Origin: an uncultured Desulfovibrionaceae bacterium
Lineage (GTDB): Bacteria; Desulfobacterota; Desulfovibrionia; Desulfovibrionales; Desulfovibrionaceae
Length of the DNA: 59,121 nucleotides
Assembly (NCBI GenBank): GCA_944324045.1
Contig: CALUUT010000068.1
Span: 97,285 to 156,405 of the forward strand
Direction: 5' to 3'
Positions within the stretch are counted from its first letter, which is position 1. The number at the start of each line of letters is the position of its first letter. Positions 7,803 to 16,071 of this stretch are shown here, in pieces. Under the pieces are notes generated by a model. The model made no database searches, was not told where the DNA came from, and saw nothing but the letters and a program-made list of their open reading frames with translations. The position numbers and the translations under genes were made by a program.

Positions 7803-8699
7803 ATGGAATTACGCCATTTGAAATATTTCGTGACGGTCGTGAATGAGAAGCATTTCAGCCGGGCGGCGGAGAAATTGCATCTGGTGCAGCCGGCGCTCAG
7901 CATGCAGATCAGGGATATGGAACAGGAACTTGGGACAACCCTTCTGCGTCGGACAACCCGGAATATTGAGCTGACCGAAGCCGGCGCTCTTTTTTATGAT
8001 GAAGCCGTAAGGACGCTTGAACAGGCGGACAGGGCCATATATATAGCCAAACGGGCCGGAAAGGGACTTATAGGGACCATCAGAATCGGGTATGCGGGCA
8101 ATGCCATTCTTTCCGGCATCCTTCCCAAAAAACTCAGGCGGTACCGTCGCGATTATCCGGATGTGGAAGTGGAGCTTCTGGAAACCCCTCTTATGAAATG
8201 CGCCCAGGCCATTCTTGAAGACAGGCTGGACGTTTGTTTTATGCCTTCGTTTCTGGACAAAGCGCCCACCGGATTGGCCTGTCGAAAATTGGCCGATTTT
8301 CCGTGGATTATAGCCATGGCCAGCAGCCATCCGTTGACAAAGTATTTTTCTCTTACAGCCGGAATGCTTCGGAACGAAAGTTTCATTCTGTATTCGGACC
8401 CGAAGGCCACGAACGGGCATGGCGCCGTGCTGCAAAGACTCATGGGGCGGCATCTTAAGGTCGCGTATAAATCAGCGAACGCTTTTAGCGTTATTGCGCT
8501 CGCAACGGCAGGGTACGGCATCACGCTTCTGCCCGGCTCGTACTTGAGCGTGTACATTCCCCGGCTCACATACCGTTTGATACGCAATTTTAAGGAACGT
8601 TCAGATATCACCCTTTATTATCGCGTCAATGAAGATCGCCCTGTGGTCAACGCCTTCATCAACTCCGCCAACACGGAAGAAGATTCTTTTGGAACTTGA
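7803..8699 (+). CDS. LysR-family regulator, divergent from amidohydrolase
   Basis: 298 residues. The N-terminal winged helix-turn-helix is typical (LRHLKYFVTVVNEKHFSRAA, then LHLVQPALSMQIRDMEQELG, then LLRRT), placing it near the CatR/BenM/CbnR side of the family with a C-terminal periplasmic-binding-like effector domain from about residue 92. Such regulators commonly respond to an aromatic or dicarboxylic pathway intermediate and activate the divergent operon. The neighbouring ACMSD/LigW-like enzyme and permease are the natural targets. Full length, with no visible damage. Confidence 0.93.
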   Translation: MELRHLKYFVTVVNEKHFSRAAEKLHLVQPALSMQIRDMEQELGTTLLRRTTRNIELTEAGALFYDEAVRTLEQADRAIYIAKRAGKGLIGTIRIGYAGNAILSGILPKKLRRYRRDYPDVEVELLETPLMKCAQAILEDRLDVCFMPSFLDKAPTGLACRKLADFPWIIAMASSHPLTKYFSLTAGMLRNESFILYSDPKATNGHGAVLQRLMGRHLKVAYKSANAFSVIALATAGYGITLLPGSYLSVYIPRLTYRLIRNFKERSDITLYYRVNEDRPVVNAFINSANTEEDSFGT

Positions 8700-9176
8700 A
8701 CTTGGGTGAAGTGGTCTTTGAAACGCAATATCCATATGAGCCAAATACGCATTCGTAAGGCAGCACAGCGCATAAAAAGCTTTTTGGAAAATATGCGCGG
8801 GTGTTTTGGCGGCATGTATATTTTTCAGAATATGGCGGCTGCTGAAAATTCAAATAGTACTATATCTTTGTGAATAGAATACATGAAGATGGAATTGTGT
8901 TTCAGGACAAAAATATAAGGCGACGCGCAAGCGCATTTTCTGTTTTGGTCTTTGCAGGCATATCTTCTGGAAATATGCTGGAGCAGCGTGTTGCCTGATA
9001 GAATATTTTAGTATATTTTTACATAGGGATTGTGCATGATATTTTTTGCAAACAGGTCTAAACTTTAATGTTTTTTAGAAAAATCATAAAAAGCGAAACT
9101 GCGCTTTACACTCAAATAAACATATCCTTTATATAAACTTGATGAAAGTAAAGTAATCAATTTATATGGTGAGCAT
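8700..9176. other. AT-rich non-coding stretch
   Basis: About 477 bases without a credible gene, markedly more AT-rich than the surroundings, especially 8850-9176. I looked for a sigma-54 site before the gene at 9177: a GG...GC pair around 8980-8995 has 11 rather than 10 bases between the doublets and poor flanks, so none is called. The AT shift carries on into the start of the next gene and hints at foreign origin. Confidence 0.4.
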
Positions 9177-9992
9177 ATGACACAGATAAACAGTAGCAAC
9201 TTTGAAAAATCACTAAATGAACTTTTTCTTATTCTTTCATATAATAATATTACAACGCAATCTGTTCTTAATAAAATTGCTTTTATATTGAGTGCATATA
9301 TACCTATAAACGGAATTGTCCTGTCTTCATTTTATAATAGAACAATTTATAGGATTGCAAGCGTCGGATGTCTGGAAAATATTTTTCTTTTTTATGGCAA
9401 TGTGCATTTTGATGATGAAATTCTGGAAGAATTCAGCAACAATCCGAGTCATGTATCTGAAGAGGTGTCGCTTTTTTCAAGCGATCAACCTCAGTTTTCT
9501 ACATTTGCTTCGCGCGTGTACAGGCCGGGCGTGAGCAGCATTTATATTCCCTTTGGACCATTTCTGTATTTTCCGGGATATTGCTATATGAATGTTTTCT
9601 TTGCAAGCGGCCCGCAGAGTTTTCAGGATTATATTCATTGTTGCGAATGGTTTCGCCCTGCATTGACGTTTTTCGCCTCCATTATTTTGCGGAACGAGAA
9701 CTGGCGCATTCAGGATGGGCAGCTTGTCAGCGGAACATCCCCTGGGAATCCGGCAACTGCCGTTTCGGAAGGCAAAAAGGCATTTCATTCCGAATTTAAG
9801 AGCCTTGAGGCGGTAAACAGGGAGCATATCCAAAAAGCGCTTCAGCTTACCGGCGGGCGTGTGGCCGGAAAATACGGGGCCGCGGCGAAACTGGGGCTTA
9901 AGCCCACAACGTTGTGGGCCAAGATACGAAAATACGGCATTGAGATACCTAAAACCGGCAATGACCGTGAAAAGGCTTCGGAATCCTTATAG
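9177..9992 (+). CDS. GAF-like sensor with C-terminal Fis-type HTH, no AAA+ domain
   Basis: A 271-residue protein. Residues 1-170 resemble a GAF/PAS-like sensory domain of the kind at the front of FhlA/HyfR/NorR-type activators (two runs of hydrophobic strands, then a conserved-looking YIPFGP segment). A linker at 171-205 leads to a Fis/HTH_8 domain at about 212-262: VNREHIQKALQLTGGRV, AAAKLGLKPTTLWAKIRKYGI. That last part matches the DNA-binding end of sigma-54 activators, but the central ATPase with its GAFTGA loop is absent, so it cannot remodel sigma-54 RNA polymerase by itself. It may bind DNA as a sensor-repressor, or partner an AAA+ protein encoded elsewhere. The 5' half has AT-rich codons unlike its neighbours. 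The ribosome binding site is weak (GGTGAG). Confidence 0.75.
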   Translation: MTQINSSNFEKSLNELFLILSYNNITTQSVLNKIAFILSAYIPINGIVLSSFYNRTIYRIASVGCLENIFLFYGNVHFDDEILEEFSNNPSHVSEEVSLFSSDQPQFSTFASRVYRPGVSSIYIPFGPFLYFPGYCYMNVFFASGPQSFQDYIHCCEWFRPALTFFASIILRNENWRIQDGQLVSGTSPGNPATAVSEGKKAFHSEFKSLEAVNREHIQKALQLTGGRVAGKYGAAAKLGLKPTTLWAKIRKYGIEIPKTGNDREKASESL

Positions 9993-10017
9993 GGCAATGA
10001 TTGTTGTTTGCTATGCA

Positions 10018-10055
10018 ATGAGCCGTCATCATTCGATGACGGCTCATATGTTTTT
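10018..10055 (+). terminator. Rho-independent terminator after the GAF-Fis gene
   Basis: Arms at 10018-10030 and 10035-10047 (ATGAGCCGTCATC and complement) close a four-base ATTC loop, followed by ATGTTTTTG. The stem is perfect over 13 pairs and lies 26 bases after the stop codon. Confidence 0.85.
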
Positions 10056-10225
10056 GGACGATTGCGCGAAAAAGGCGTCGCGCGGCATATGCAGGTTTTG
10101 CTTGATTTCCTGCGAAAACAAGCGCATGTGCGGCAAAGAATTTTCATTGGCGTTTTCTTTCGGGAACATGCCCGCGGTTCTCTGAAGGAGAAAGGATTGA
10201 AAGCGGGCATTCATGGAGTTGTGCC

Positions 10226-10573
10226 ATGCTGCAAAAAGTATATCCGATTTTATTGTTGTGCGTGTCCAATATGTTTATGACCTATGCCTGGTATGGACAT
10301 TTGAAAGACCTGGCTGGAAAACCCGTGATCATTGTTGTTCTTTTGAGCTGGTGCGTGGCGTTTTTCGAATACTGTTTTCAGGTTCCTGCAAACAGATTGG
10401 GCTTTCGGTTTTACTCCCTTGGACAGCTCAAGATCATGCAGGAAGTCATCAGTATGGGAATATTTGCGCTTTTCAGCATCTTGTATATGAAAGACAAGCC
10501 CAATCTCGATTTCCTTTGGGCGGCGCTGTGCATGCTTGGAGCCGTTTTTTTCATGTTCCGAAGCCATCTGTAG
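10226..10573 (+). CDS. DUF486 (DMT-superfamily) membrane protein
   Basis: 115 residues with four predicted membrane helices. The DUF486 pattern is clear: MFMTYAWYGHLK near the N-terminus, LLSWCVAFFEYCFQVPANRLG in the middle and LKIMQEVISMGIF afterwards. The family belongs to the drug/metabolite transporter superfamily as small, probably dimeric membrane proteins; no substrate has been established. GGAG lies eight bases before the ATG. It stands alone between a terminator and a convergent LysR gene. Confidence 0.9.
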   Translation: MLQKVYPILLLCVSNMFMTYAWYGHLKDLAGKPVIIVVLLSWCVAFFEYCFQVPANRLGFRFYSLGQLKIMQEVISMGIFALFSILYMKDKPNLDFLWAALCMLGAVFFMFRSHL

Positions 10574-10692
10574 CGTCGCATGTGGGCGTCTCGTTTGGCC
10601 GCCGGGGCGCGGGAGAGCCTCTTTGGAAAGGGACTCGCCCGGCCCGAAAAGCGTTTTTGGAACATTTTTTATTCGTCCCGCGTCCATCGAAG

Positions 10693-11634
10693 CTAAAGCC
10701 TGTCAGCGGCTTCCGCGCTTTCAATATCTGAGGGGGGCTGAAGCTGTTCCTCCATGGTCAGAAAATGATGAATCATGGTTTGCGCGGCAGTGGTCAGATA
10801 GTGGTCCTTGAGGCGGACGACCATGGGCTCCACCTGATATTCGGCAAGATCAATAGGCAGCACAACATATTTTTTGAGGATGTGTTCCGGCACTTCCGAG
10901 GACGGAATAACCGCCACGGCTTTCATGCCGTTGGCGATAAGGTCCGCAAGCGTGCGGCAGTCCGGGCTTTCCACCACAATATTGGGGCTTATGCCCGCTG
11001 CCTTAAAAACTTTGAATAGATTGTCGAAGACGCCGGTTCCTTCAATGCGCTTGCAAAGCAGAAGCGGAAGACCGCGCAACTCTTCAAGCGTGACCGTCTT
11101 TTTGTCCCTTTCCACCGTTATTCTGTCTGAATACACAGCGGAAAAAGGGCTGGCCGGAAGCGGGATGACCTCAAAGGCTTCCGGGTCTGACGCGGGCAGC
11201 ATGATTGCGAAATCGATTTGCCGCTTTTTGAGCATATTTTCAAGAAAATTGCTGTCTCCGATGACCAGTTTGAAGCGCAGATTGGGAAATTCGTTGTGCA
11301 TGATGGGCGCGACCCGTAAAAGCCTGCTCAGGCACATGGTGGTCGCCCCCACGATAAGTCTGCTGCTGAACCCGTCTTCCGCATTTTTCACTTCAAGCGG
11401 AATTTCCTCAAGCATGGCCAGAAGCTGGTGCGCCCGCTCATACAGCACGCGCCCAGCCTCGGTTATCTGCCAGTTGCGGCCGTCGCGGATAATGAGCGTC
11501 ACGCCTAATTCATCTTCAAGCTCTTTCATCCGCTGACTTAAAGGCGGCTGAGACATATTGAGAACCCGCGCAGCCCGGCTGATCTGGCCCTGCTCTACAA
11601 TGGTACAAAAGTACATAAGTCTTTTCGCATCCAT
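10693..11634 (-). CDS. LysR-family regulator, divergent from UbiD-type decarboxylase
   Basis: 313 residues with an N-terminal LysR helix-turn-helix (RLMYFCTIVEQGQISRAAR, then LNMSQPPLSQRMKELEDELG) and a C-terminal effector domain (from about 92) ending in a polar tail. The PPLSQRMKELE type is common among regulators of aromatic-acid catabolism. It faces away from the UbiD-family decarboxylase 313 bases away, so it probably controls that gene in response to the substrate acid. An AGGAGG is present upstream, though 11 bases before the ATG; no better start lies closer. Confidence 0.92.
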   Translation of the reverse strand: MDAKRLMYFCTIVEQGQISRAARVLNMSQPPLSQRMKELEDELGVTLIIRDGRNWQITEAGRVLYERAHQLLAMLEEIPLEVKNAEDGFSSRLIVGATTMCLSRLLRVAPIMHNEFPNLRFKLVIGDSNFLENMLKKRQIDFAIMLPASDPEAFEVIPLPASPFSAVYSDRITVERDKKTVTLEELRGLPLLLCKRIEGTGVFDNLFKVFKAAGISPNIVVESPDCRTLADLIANGMKAVAVIPSSEVPEHILKKYVVLPIDLAEYQVEPMVVRLKDHYLTTAAQTMIHHFLTMEEQLQPPSDIESAEAADRL

Positions 11635-11947
11635 AACCGCAGCATCCTCCTTTTTTTATGGGTGTTTGTGGGCGCTTGATCCAGCCTTTTGCAATGGTCT
11701 CAATGCTTGAAAAATTGTTTTCTCCGTTCAGTGCGCTGTTTTTAGCAGGATATGGATATTTAGCATAGATTAAGTATTGAGTATATTCATTTTGTAAATA
11801 CAATGCATATCAAAAGAGGCATAGTACTATAATTTTATATCATATTGCTATACTAGGCAAACTAAAAAAGTATTTTGCATTTTCCGTGGAAATAAGTATT
11901 ACAGATACACCTTTCCTCAAAGACGTTATCATCAATAGGAGGATGTT
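11635..11947. promoter_or_regulatory. Divergent regulatory region between LysR and ubiD-like gene
   Basis: A 313-bp AT-rich gap with no gene. At 11792-11803 it holds the palindrome TTGTAAATACAA, the reverse complement of the one at 653-664. A TATAAT-like run (ACTATAATTTTATAT, about 11827-11841) follows. The decarboxylase has an AGGAGG six bases before its ATG. The dyad is a candidate operator, assigned only by symmetry and position. Confidence 0.4.
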
Positions 11948-13438
11948 ATGTCTTGTACGAATTGCAATGAAGTTCATGATCTTCGCTCCGCCCTGGAACT
12001 GCTTAAGCAGCATCCCGGCCAGTATCTTGAAACCGGCGTCGAAGTGGACCCTGAAGCCGAACTGTCCGGCGTATATCGTCATATTGGCGCAGGCGGAACC
12101 GTTATGCGCCCCACCAAAATCGGCCCGGTAATGATGTTCAATAAAATAAAGGGTTTTGACAATGCCCGCGTCGTCATCGGCATGCTTGCCTCGCGCAAGC
12201 GCGTGGCGTTGACCCTTGGAACCACGCCTGAGCAGCTTGGATTCCATATGTGCAAGGCTCTTACCACGCCTATTCCGCCGGTTATGGTCGAGCAGGATAA
12301 GGCGCCGTGTCAGGAAGAAGTGCATCTGGCTTCCGAGCCTGGATTTGATATCCGCAAATTGATTCCCGCTCCCACCAACACGGAAGAAGACGCCGGTCCG
12401 TACATCACCATGGGCCTGTGCTATGGCAAGGACCCCGAAAACGGACAGGAAGACGTGACCATTCACCGTCTTTGCCTCCAGGGTCCGGATGAAATATCCA
12501 TGTACTTCGTGCCGGGCCGCCATCTGGACACGTTCAGAATTAAAGCGGAAAAGGCCGGAAAGGCGCAGCCCATCTCCATCAGCATTGGCCTTGATCCGGC
12601 TGTGTACGTGGCTTCCTGTTTTGAACCGCCGTCAACGCCTCTGGGATATAATGAATTGTCCATTGCCGGTTCCCTGCGCGGCAAGCCCGTTGAAATGGTT
12701 CAGTGCCGGACCGTGGATGCAAAGGCTATCGCCAACGCTGAAATCGTCATCGAAGGCGAACTTGTCCCCAATGCCCGCGTGGTTGAAGATCAGAACTCCC
12801 ATACCGGCAAGGCCATGCCCGAATTTCCCGGCTACACCGGCCCGGCCAAACAGTCCTTGCCTGTGATCAAGGTCAAAGCCGTGACCACCCGCAAGAATCC
12901 AATTATGCAGACCTGTATCGGACCCAGCGAAGAACATGTGAATCTTGCCGGCATTCCTACGGAAGCCAGCATCATTCAGATGGTGGGCAAGGCGCTTCCC
13001 GGACTGTTGCAGAACGTATACGCGCATCCCTCAGGCGGCGGCAAGTACCTGGCCGTATTGCAGGTTAAAAAGACGGTTCCGCCTGATGAAGGACGCCAGC
13101 GTCAGGCCGCTCTTCTTGCCTTCTCCGCATTCTCTGAACTAAAGCACGTCATTTTGGTTGACGAAGACGTCGATCCCTTTGACACCAATGACGTTTTGTG
13201 GGCCATGACCACCCGCTTCCAGGGCGATGTGGATACTATATGCATCCCGGGCGTGCGTTGTCATCCGCTTGATCCTTCGCAGTCTCCGGAATTCAGCCCG
13301 TCCATTCGCGGAACCGGCATTGCCTGCAAGACAATCTTTGATGCGACGGTTCCCTTTGAACTGAAGTCGCATTTCCAGCGCTGCCACTTCAAGGATGTGG
13401 ACTACAAAAAGTTTCTTCCCGCTGACTATAAAGAGTAA
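11948..13438 (+). CDS. UbiD-family decarboxylase, LpdC (gallate/protocatechuate decarboxylase)-like
   Basis: A 496-residue cytosolic enzyme, full length for the family. Long blocks match what I know of LpdC-type gallate decarboxylases: HETDVEVDP-like YLETGVEVDPEAELSGVYR at 27-44, APTNTEEDAGPYIT at 141-154, HTGKAMPEFPGY, IGPSEEHVNLAGIPTEASI and DPFDTNDVLWAMTTRFQ. UbiD enzymes use prenylated FMN; the catalytic Arg is probably Arg174 (TIHRL) with Glu265 and Glu269 (AEIVIEG). Likely reaction: non-oxidative decarboxylation of a hydroxylated benzoate such as gallate or protocatechuate. No ubiX (prenyl-FMN synthase) or LpdB/LpdD-like subunit gene is seen here, so the cofactor must be supplied from elsewhere. 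Divergent from a LysR gene. Confidence 0.9.
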   Translation: MSCTNCNEVHDLRSALELLKQHPGQYLETGVEVDPEAELSGVYRHIGAGGTVMRPTKIGPVMMFNKIKGFDNARVVIGMLASRKRVALTLGTTPEQLGFHMCKALTTPIPPVMVEQDKAPCQEEVHLASEPGFDIRKLIPAPTNTEEDAGPYITMGLCYGKDPENGQEDVTIHRLCLQGPDEISMYFVPGRHLDTFRIKAEKAGKAQPISISIGLDPAVYVASCFEPPSTPLGYNELSIAGSLRGKPVEMVQCRTVDAKAIANAEIVIEGELVPNARVVEDQNSHTGKAMPEFPGYTGPAKQSLPVIKVKAVTTRKNPIMQTCIGPSEEHVNLAGIPTEASIIQMVGKALPGLLQNVYAHPSGGGKYLAVLQVKKTVPPDEGRQRQAALLAFSAFSELKHVILVDEDVDPFDTNDVLWAMTTRFQGDVDTICIPGVRCHPLDPSQSPEFSPSIRGTGIACKTIFDATVPFELKSHFQRCHFKDVDYKKFLPADYKE

Positions 13439-13448
13439 ATAAGCCTCC

Positions 13449-13486
13449 GGACACGGTGCGGATTATACCTCTGCCGCGCCGTGTCC
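13449..13486 (+). terminator. GC-rich hairpin after the decarboxylase gene
   Basis: Arms GGACACGGTGCGG (13449-13461) and CCGCGCCGTGTCC (13474-13486) pair over 13 positions with one G-T. The downstream sequence is CT-rich without a proper T-run, so termination may be partial, allowing read-through into the DUF554 gene. Confidence 0.5.
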
Positions 13487-13690
13487 TCCCTCTGATGATT
13501 GCAGAATTTGGGCGTTGGGCTGGGTCTGCCTCTTCTGGAGGATAGTTGCAGCTTAAAAGGCGCTTAGGGCAACCTTGCGAAAAAATATTTTCTCAGGGGT
13601 CTTGAGTTGCGCCCAGCGCCCAGGATGACACATTTGGGTTCGTTTTGGAATGGTTTCCCCCCCGGCAAACCTTAAATAAGGATGGAAGAG

Positions 13691-14425
13691 ATGGTTGGTC
13701 CGTTTATCAATGCCGCTGGTCTTGCGGTAGGCGCGATTCTGGGCGCTTCATGCAGTAAAATCATTAGCCAGAACCTCAAAGAAAAGATGCCCCTTACGTT
13801 TGGCCTGGCGTCCATGGCCATGGGAATCACCATGATTGTCAGGGTCAAGCTGCTTCCCGCAGCGATATTGGCATTGCTTCTGGGCACGATTATAGGAGAA
13901 CTGATTCATCTTGAGGCGGGAATTGGAAAGGTTGCGGGACTGACTCGCGGCATTGTGGACAAGATCATCAAACCGCGTGAAAGCGGCATGTCCCAGGAAG
14001 AATTTTCCGGAAAATTCGTGGCTATTCTGGTGCTGTTCGCGGCCAGCGGCACAGGTATTTTTGGAGCGATGAATGAAGGCATGACTGGCGACATGACCAT
14101 GCTTCTGGCCAAGGCCGCTCTTGATTTCTTCACAGCCGCCATTTTCGCCACCGGCATGGGGTATTCTGTCGTGGTGCTCGCGATACCCCTGCTTTTTGTG
14201 CAAACATGCCTGTTCTATGCAGGCGCCGCCATTATCCCTATGACCACCCCGACCATGATCGCCGATTTTTCGGCAGTGGGCGGGTTCATCATGTTTGCGA
14301 CCGGTTTCAGAATCTGCGGCATCAAGCCCTTTCCTATTGCGAACATGCTTCCGGCTTTGTTCATTGTCATGCCGATTTCCTCATTCTGGATGAATACATT
14401 CATGGTCTGGCTTAAGACATTATAG
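13691..14425 (+). CDS. DUF554 (YdfK-like) membrane protein
   Basis: About 244 residues with six or seven membrane helices. The start MVGPFINAAGLAVGAILG and the motifs LASMAMGITMIVRVKLLPAAILALLLGTIIGE and AASGTGIFGAMNEGMTGD are those of DUF554. An ATG three codons upstream (13682) is possible, but the AAGGA at 13678-13682 suits the second ATG and the family starts there. No DUF554 transport substrate is established. Placed 250 bases after the UbiD-type enzyme in the same direction, it could move that enzyme's substrate or product, which is inference from position alone. Confidence 0.85.
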   Translation: MVGPFINAAGLAVGAILGASCSKIISQNLKEKMPLTFGLASMAMGITMIVRVKLLPAAILALLLGTIIGELIHLEAGIGKVAGLTRGIVDKIIKPRESGMSQEEFSGKFVAILVLFAASGTGIFGAMNEGMTGDMTMLLAKAALDFFTAAIFATGMGYSVVVLAIPLLFVQTCLFYAGAAIIPMTTPTMIADFSAVGGFIMFATGFRICGIKPFPIANMLPALFIVMPISSFWMNTFMVWLKTL

Positions 14426-14913
14426 TGTCCGCAGCATATACCTTAAATTTAAAGCGGTTTTGGCTTGATCTGAGAACAGCGTCTTGAAACATAAGGGAAC
14501 TCCGCTTTGATGGAGAAACGTATCCGGCCGCTCAACCGGACGCCATGCTCGCGGAGTTCCCCTATGGATACTTTCAACCAAAACGTCATTAAAATATGAA
14601 GCCGGTCTTTATAATCTGGCGGCGGAGTTGGGAGAGTTTTCCATGCGCGCCGGACATGGGATTTTTCAGAGACGTTTTCCACTGATATCATGCGGCCGGA
14701 AGAGCGGGCGGCCGGAAAGCGCCGTTTGATTTCCATAGAGGGACGCTCAGCCTGGAAACAGAGCGGCTGGGAGCATGCCAGAATCCTGAAGCGTTTCGGC
14801 AGGGTCTGGAGACGGATTGGCTGCCCCGGCGCAATGGCGGAGGATTCGTTCGAGTGAAATACGTTGTGCGTCAAACAAAGACGATTGCCGAATCGGGTCA
14901 AAGCGGCCATGGC
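14426..14913. other. Gap with large imperfect inverted repeat, no clear gene
   Basis: 488 bases without a convincing gene. Open frames exist (for example a minus-strand frame at 14449-14910) but have unnatural composition and no family resemblance. Arms at 14491-14505 and 14551-14565 (15 bases, one mismatch) flank a 45-base interior that holds its own TCCGG/CCGGA stem, so a branched hairpin or cruciform is possible. No T-run follows. It may be a decayed gene or an unrecognised structured element. Confidence 0.35.
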
Positions 14914-16071
14914 CTATGGCCTTGCGCAAAGAGCGGGCGTATCTGCGAATATCCGGCTTATAATGGAGTTTGACACCAGCATTCCATTGCGCGTCAGGCG
15001 CAGATAACCGTTGCTGATGCGAATCAGGCCGTTTTTGTGCAGCAGATTGATCAGCGGTTGATGATCTTCAAAAAAGCTGCGGCCGGTCAGTTCTTCATAG
15101 GCTTTAAGCCGCATCCCCCGCGACGTGCGCAGGCGCAGCATCATCAACTCCGACAGTTTCGCCTGCAAATCCAGCGTTTCCGCATCTTCGCCGGTGCGTC
15201 CGGCATGCACCGCGGAGAAATACCGCCGCATGTCCGGCGGATTGGTCCAGCGGCGTCCTTGCAGCGTGGATGTGGCTCCTGGTCCGAATCCCAGGTATTC
15301 CTGACCTTCCCAGTATCCAAGATTGTGACGGCACTGGTATCCCATTTTGGCGAAATTGGATATCTCGTAGTGCAGATATCCTTTTTCTTCCAGAAATTCC
15401 GCACCGCGCATGAACATGAGCGCCTGACGGTCGTCGGACGGCATGGTCAGGGTTTCGCGCGCGCATTCTTCTGTCAGGGCTGTTCCCGGTTCAAGCGTAA
15501 GGCCGTAACAGGACAGGTGTTCCGGTTTAAGACGCGTGCAGACGTATTGCAGTTCATTCAGCCAGTTTCCAGGCGTTTGGCCCGGAATCGCCCAGATAAG
15601 ATCCGCGCCCACATTGGCGAATCCCGCGGCATGGGCCTCAAGCACGGCTTTTGCGCCCTGGGCCGCGTTGTGCGGTCTGCCAAGGATGCGCAAAAGCGTA
15701 TCGTCAAGACTCTGGATTCCGATGGAAAGGCGGTTTACGCCGCAACGTAAAAGGGCCGCGAACATGCCCGGCCGCAGAACGGAATCCGGGTTGGCCTCAA
15801 GACTTATTTCGGCATTGTTTGCAATGGAAAAAAAGCGTGCGAGCTGTTCAAGCATGGCGTTTATGGCGGAAGGCGTCAACAGGGAGGGCGTTCCGCCGCC
15901 GAAAAACACAGTATTTGCCGGAATCCGGCCCAGTCGCTGGCCCTGGAAGCGTATTTCACGCAGAACGTGCTCGACGTAGGCGTCCATTTCGCCCGGGTCC
16001 GGCTCTTTTGAATAAAAAGAGCAGTAGCGGCATTTGCGCACGCAAAAAGGCACATGAATATAAATCTGCAT
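14914..16071 (-). CDS. hemW: HemW (radical SAM, coproporphyrinogen III oxidase-like) heme chaperone
   Basis: A 385-residue radical SAM protein. The start holds IYIHVPFCVRKCRYCSFYS with cluster Cys10, 14 and 17; FFGGGTPSLL, the EANPDS block and SIGIQS follow. The HemW-type HNLGYWEGQEYLGFGPGA motif is present, as is a C-terminal HemN-like winged domain. HemW proteins bind heme and deliver it to apo-enzymes rather than oxidising coproporphyrinogen; without HemN controls the two roles are hard to separate, but the CRYCSF pattern favours HemW. Its ATG shares a base with the stop of queH (TGATG), so the two are translationally coupled; a GTG one codon earlier (16074) is also open. Confidence 0.9.
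   Translation of the reverse strand: MQIYIHVPFCVRKCRYCSFYSKEPDPGEMDAYVEHVLREIRFQGQRLGRIPANTVFFGGGTPSLLTPSAINAMLEQLARFFSIANNAEISLEANPDSVLRPGMFAALLRCGVNRLSIGIQSLDDTLLRILGRPHNAAQGAKAVLEAHAAGFANVGADLIWAIPGQTPGNWLNELQYVCTRLKPEHLSCYGLTLEPGTALTEECARETLTMPSDDRQALMFMRGAEFLEEKGYLHYEISNFAKMGYQCRHNLGYWEGQEYLGFGPGATSTLQGRRWTNPPDMRRYFSAVHAGRTGEDAETLDLQAKLSELMMLRLRTSRGMRLKAYEELTGRSFFEDHQPLINLLHKNGLIRISNGYLRLTRNGMLVSNSIISRIFADTPALCARP

Noticed and set aside
8980-8995. Sigma-54-like GG...GC before the GAF-Fis gene
   Set aside because: Eleven bases between the doublets instead of ten and poor flanking matches.
14449-14910. Minus-strand frame of 153 codons
   Set aside because: It spans the inverted repeat and has no recognisable domain or natural composition; treated as a gap.
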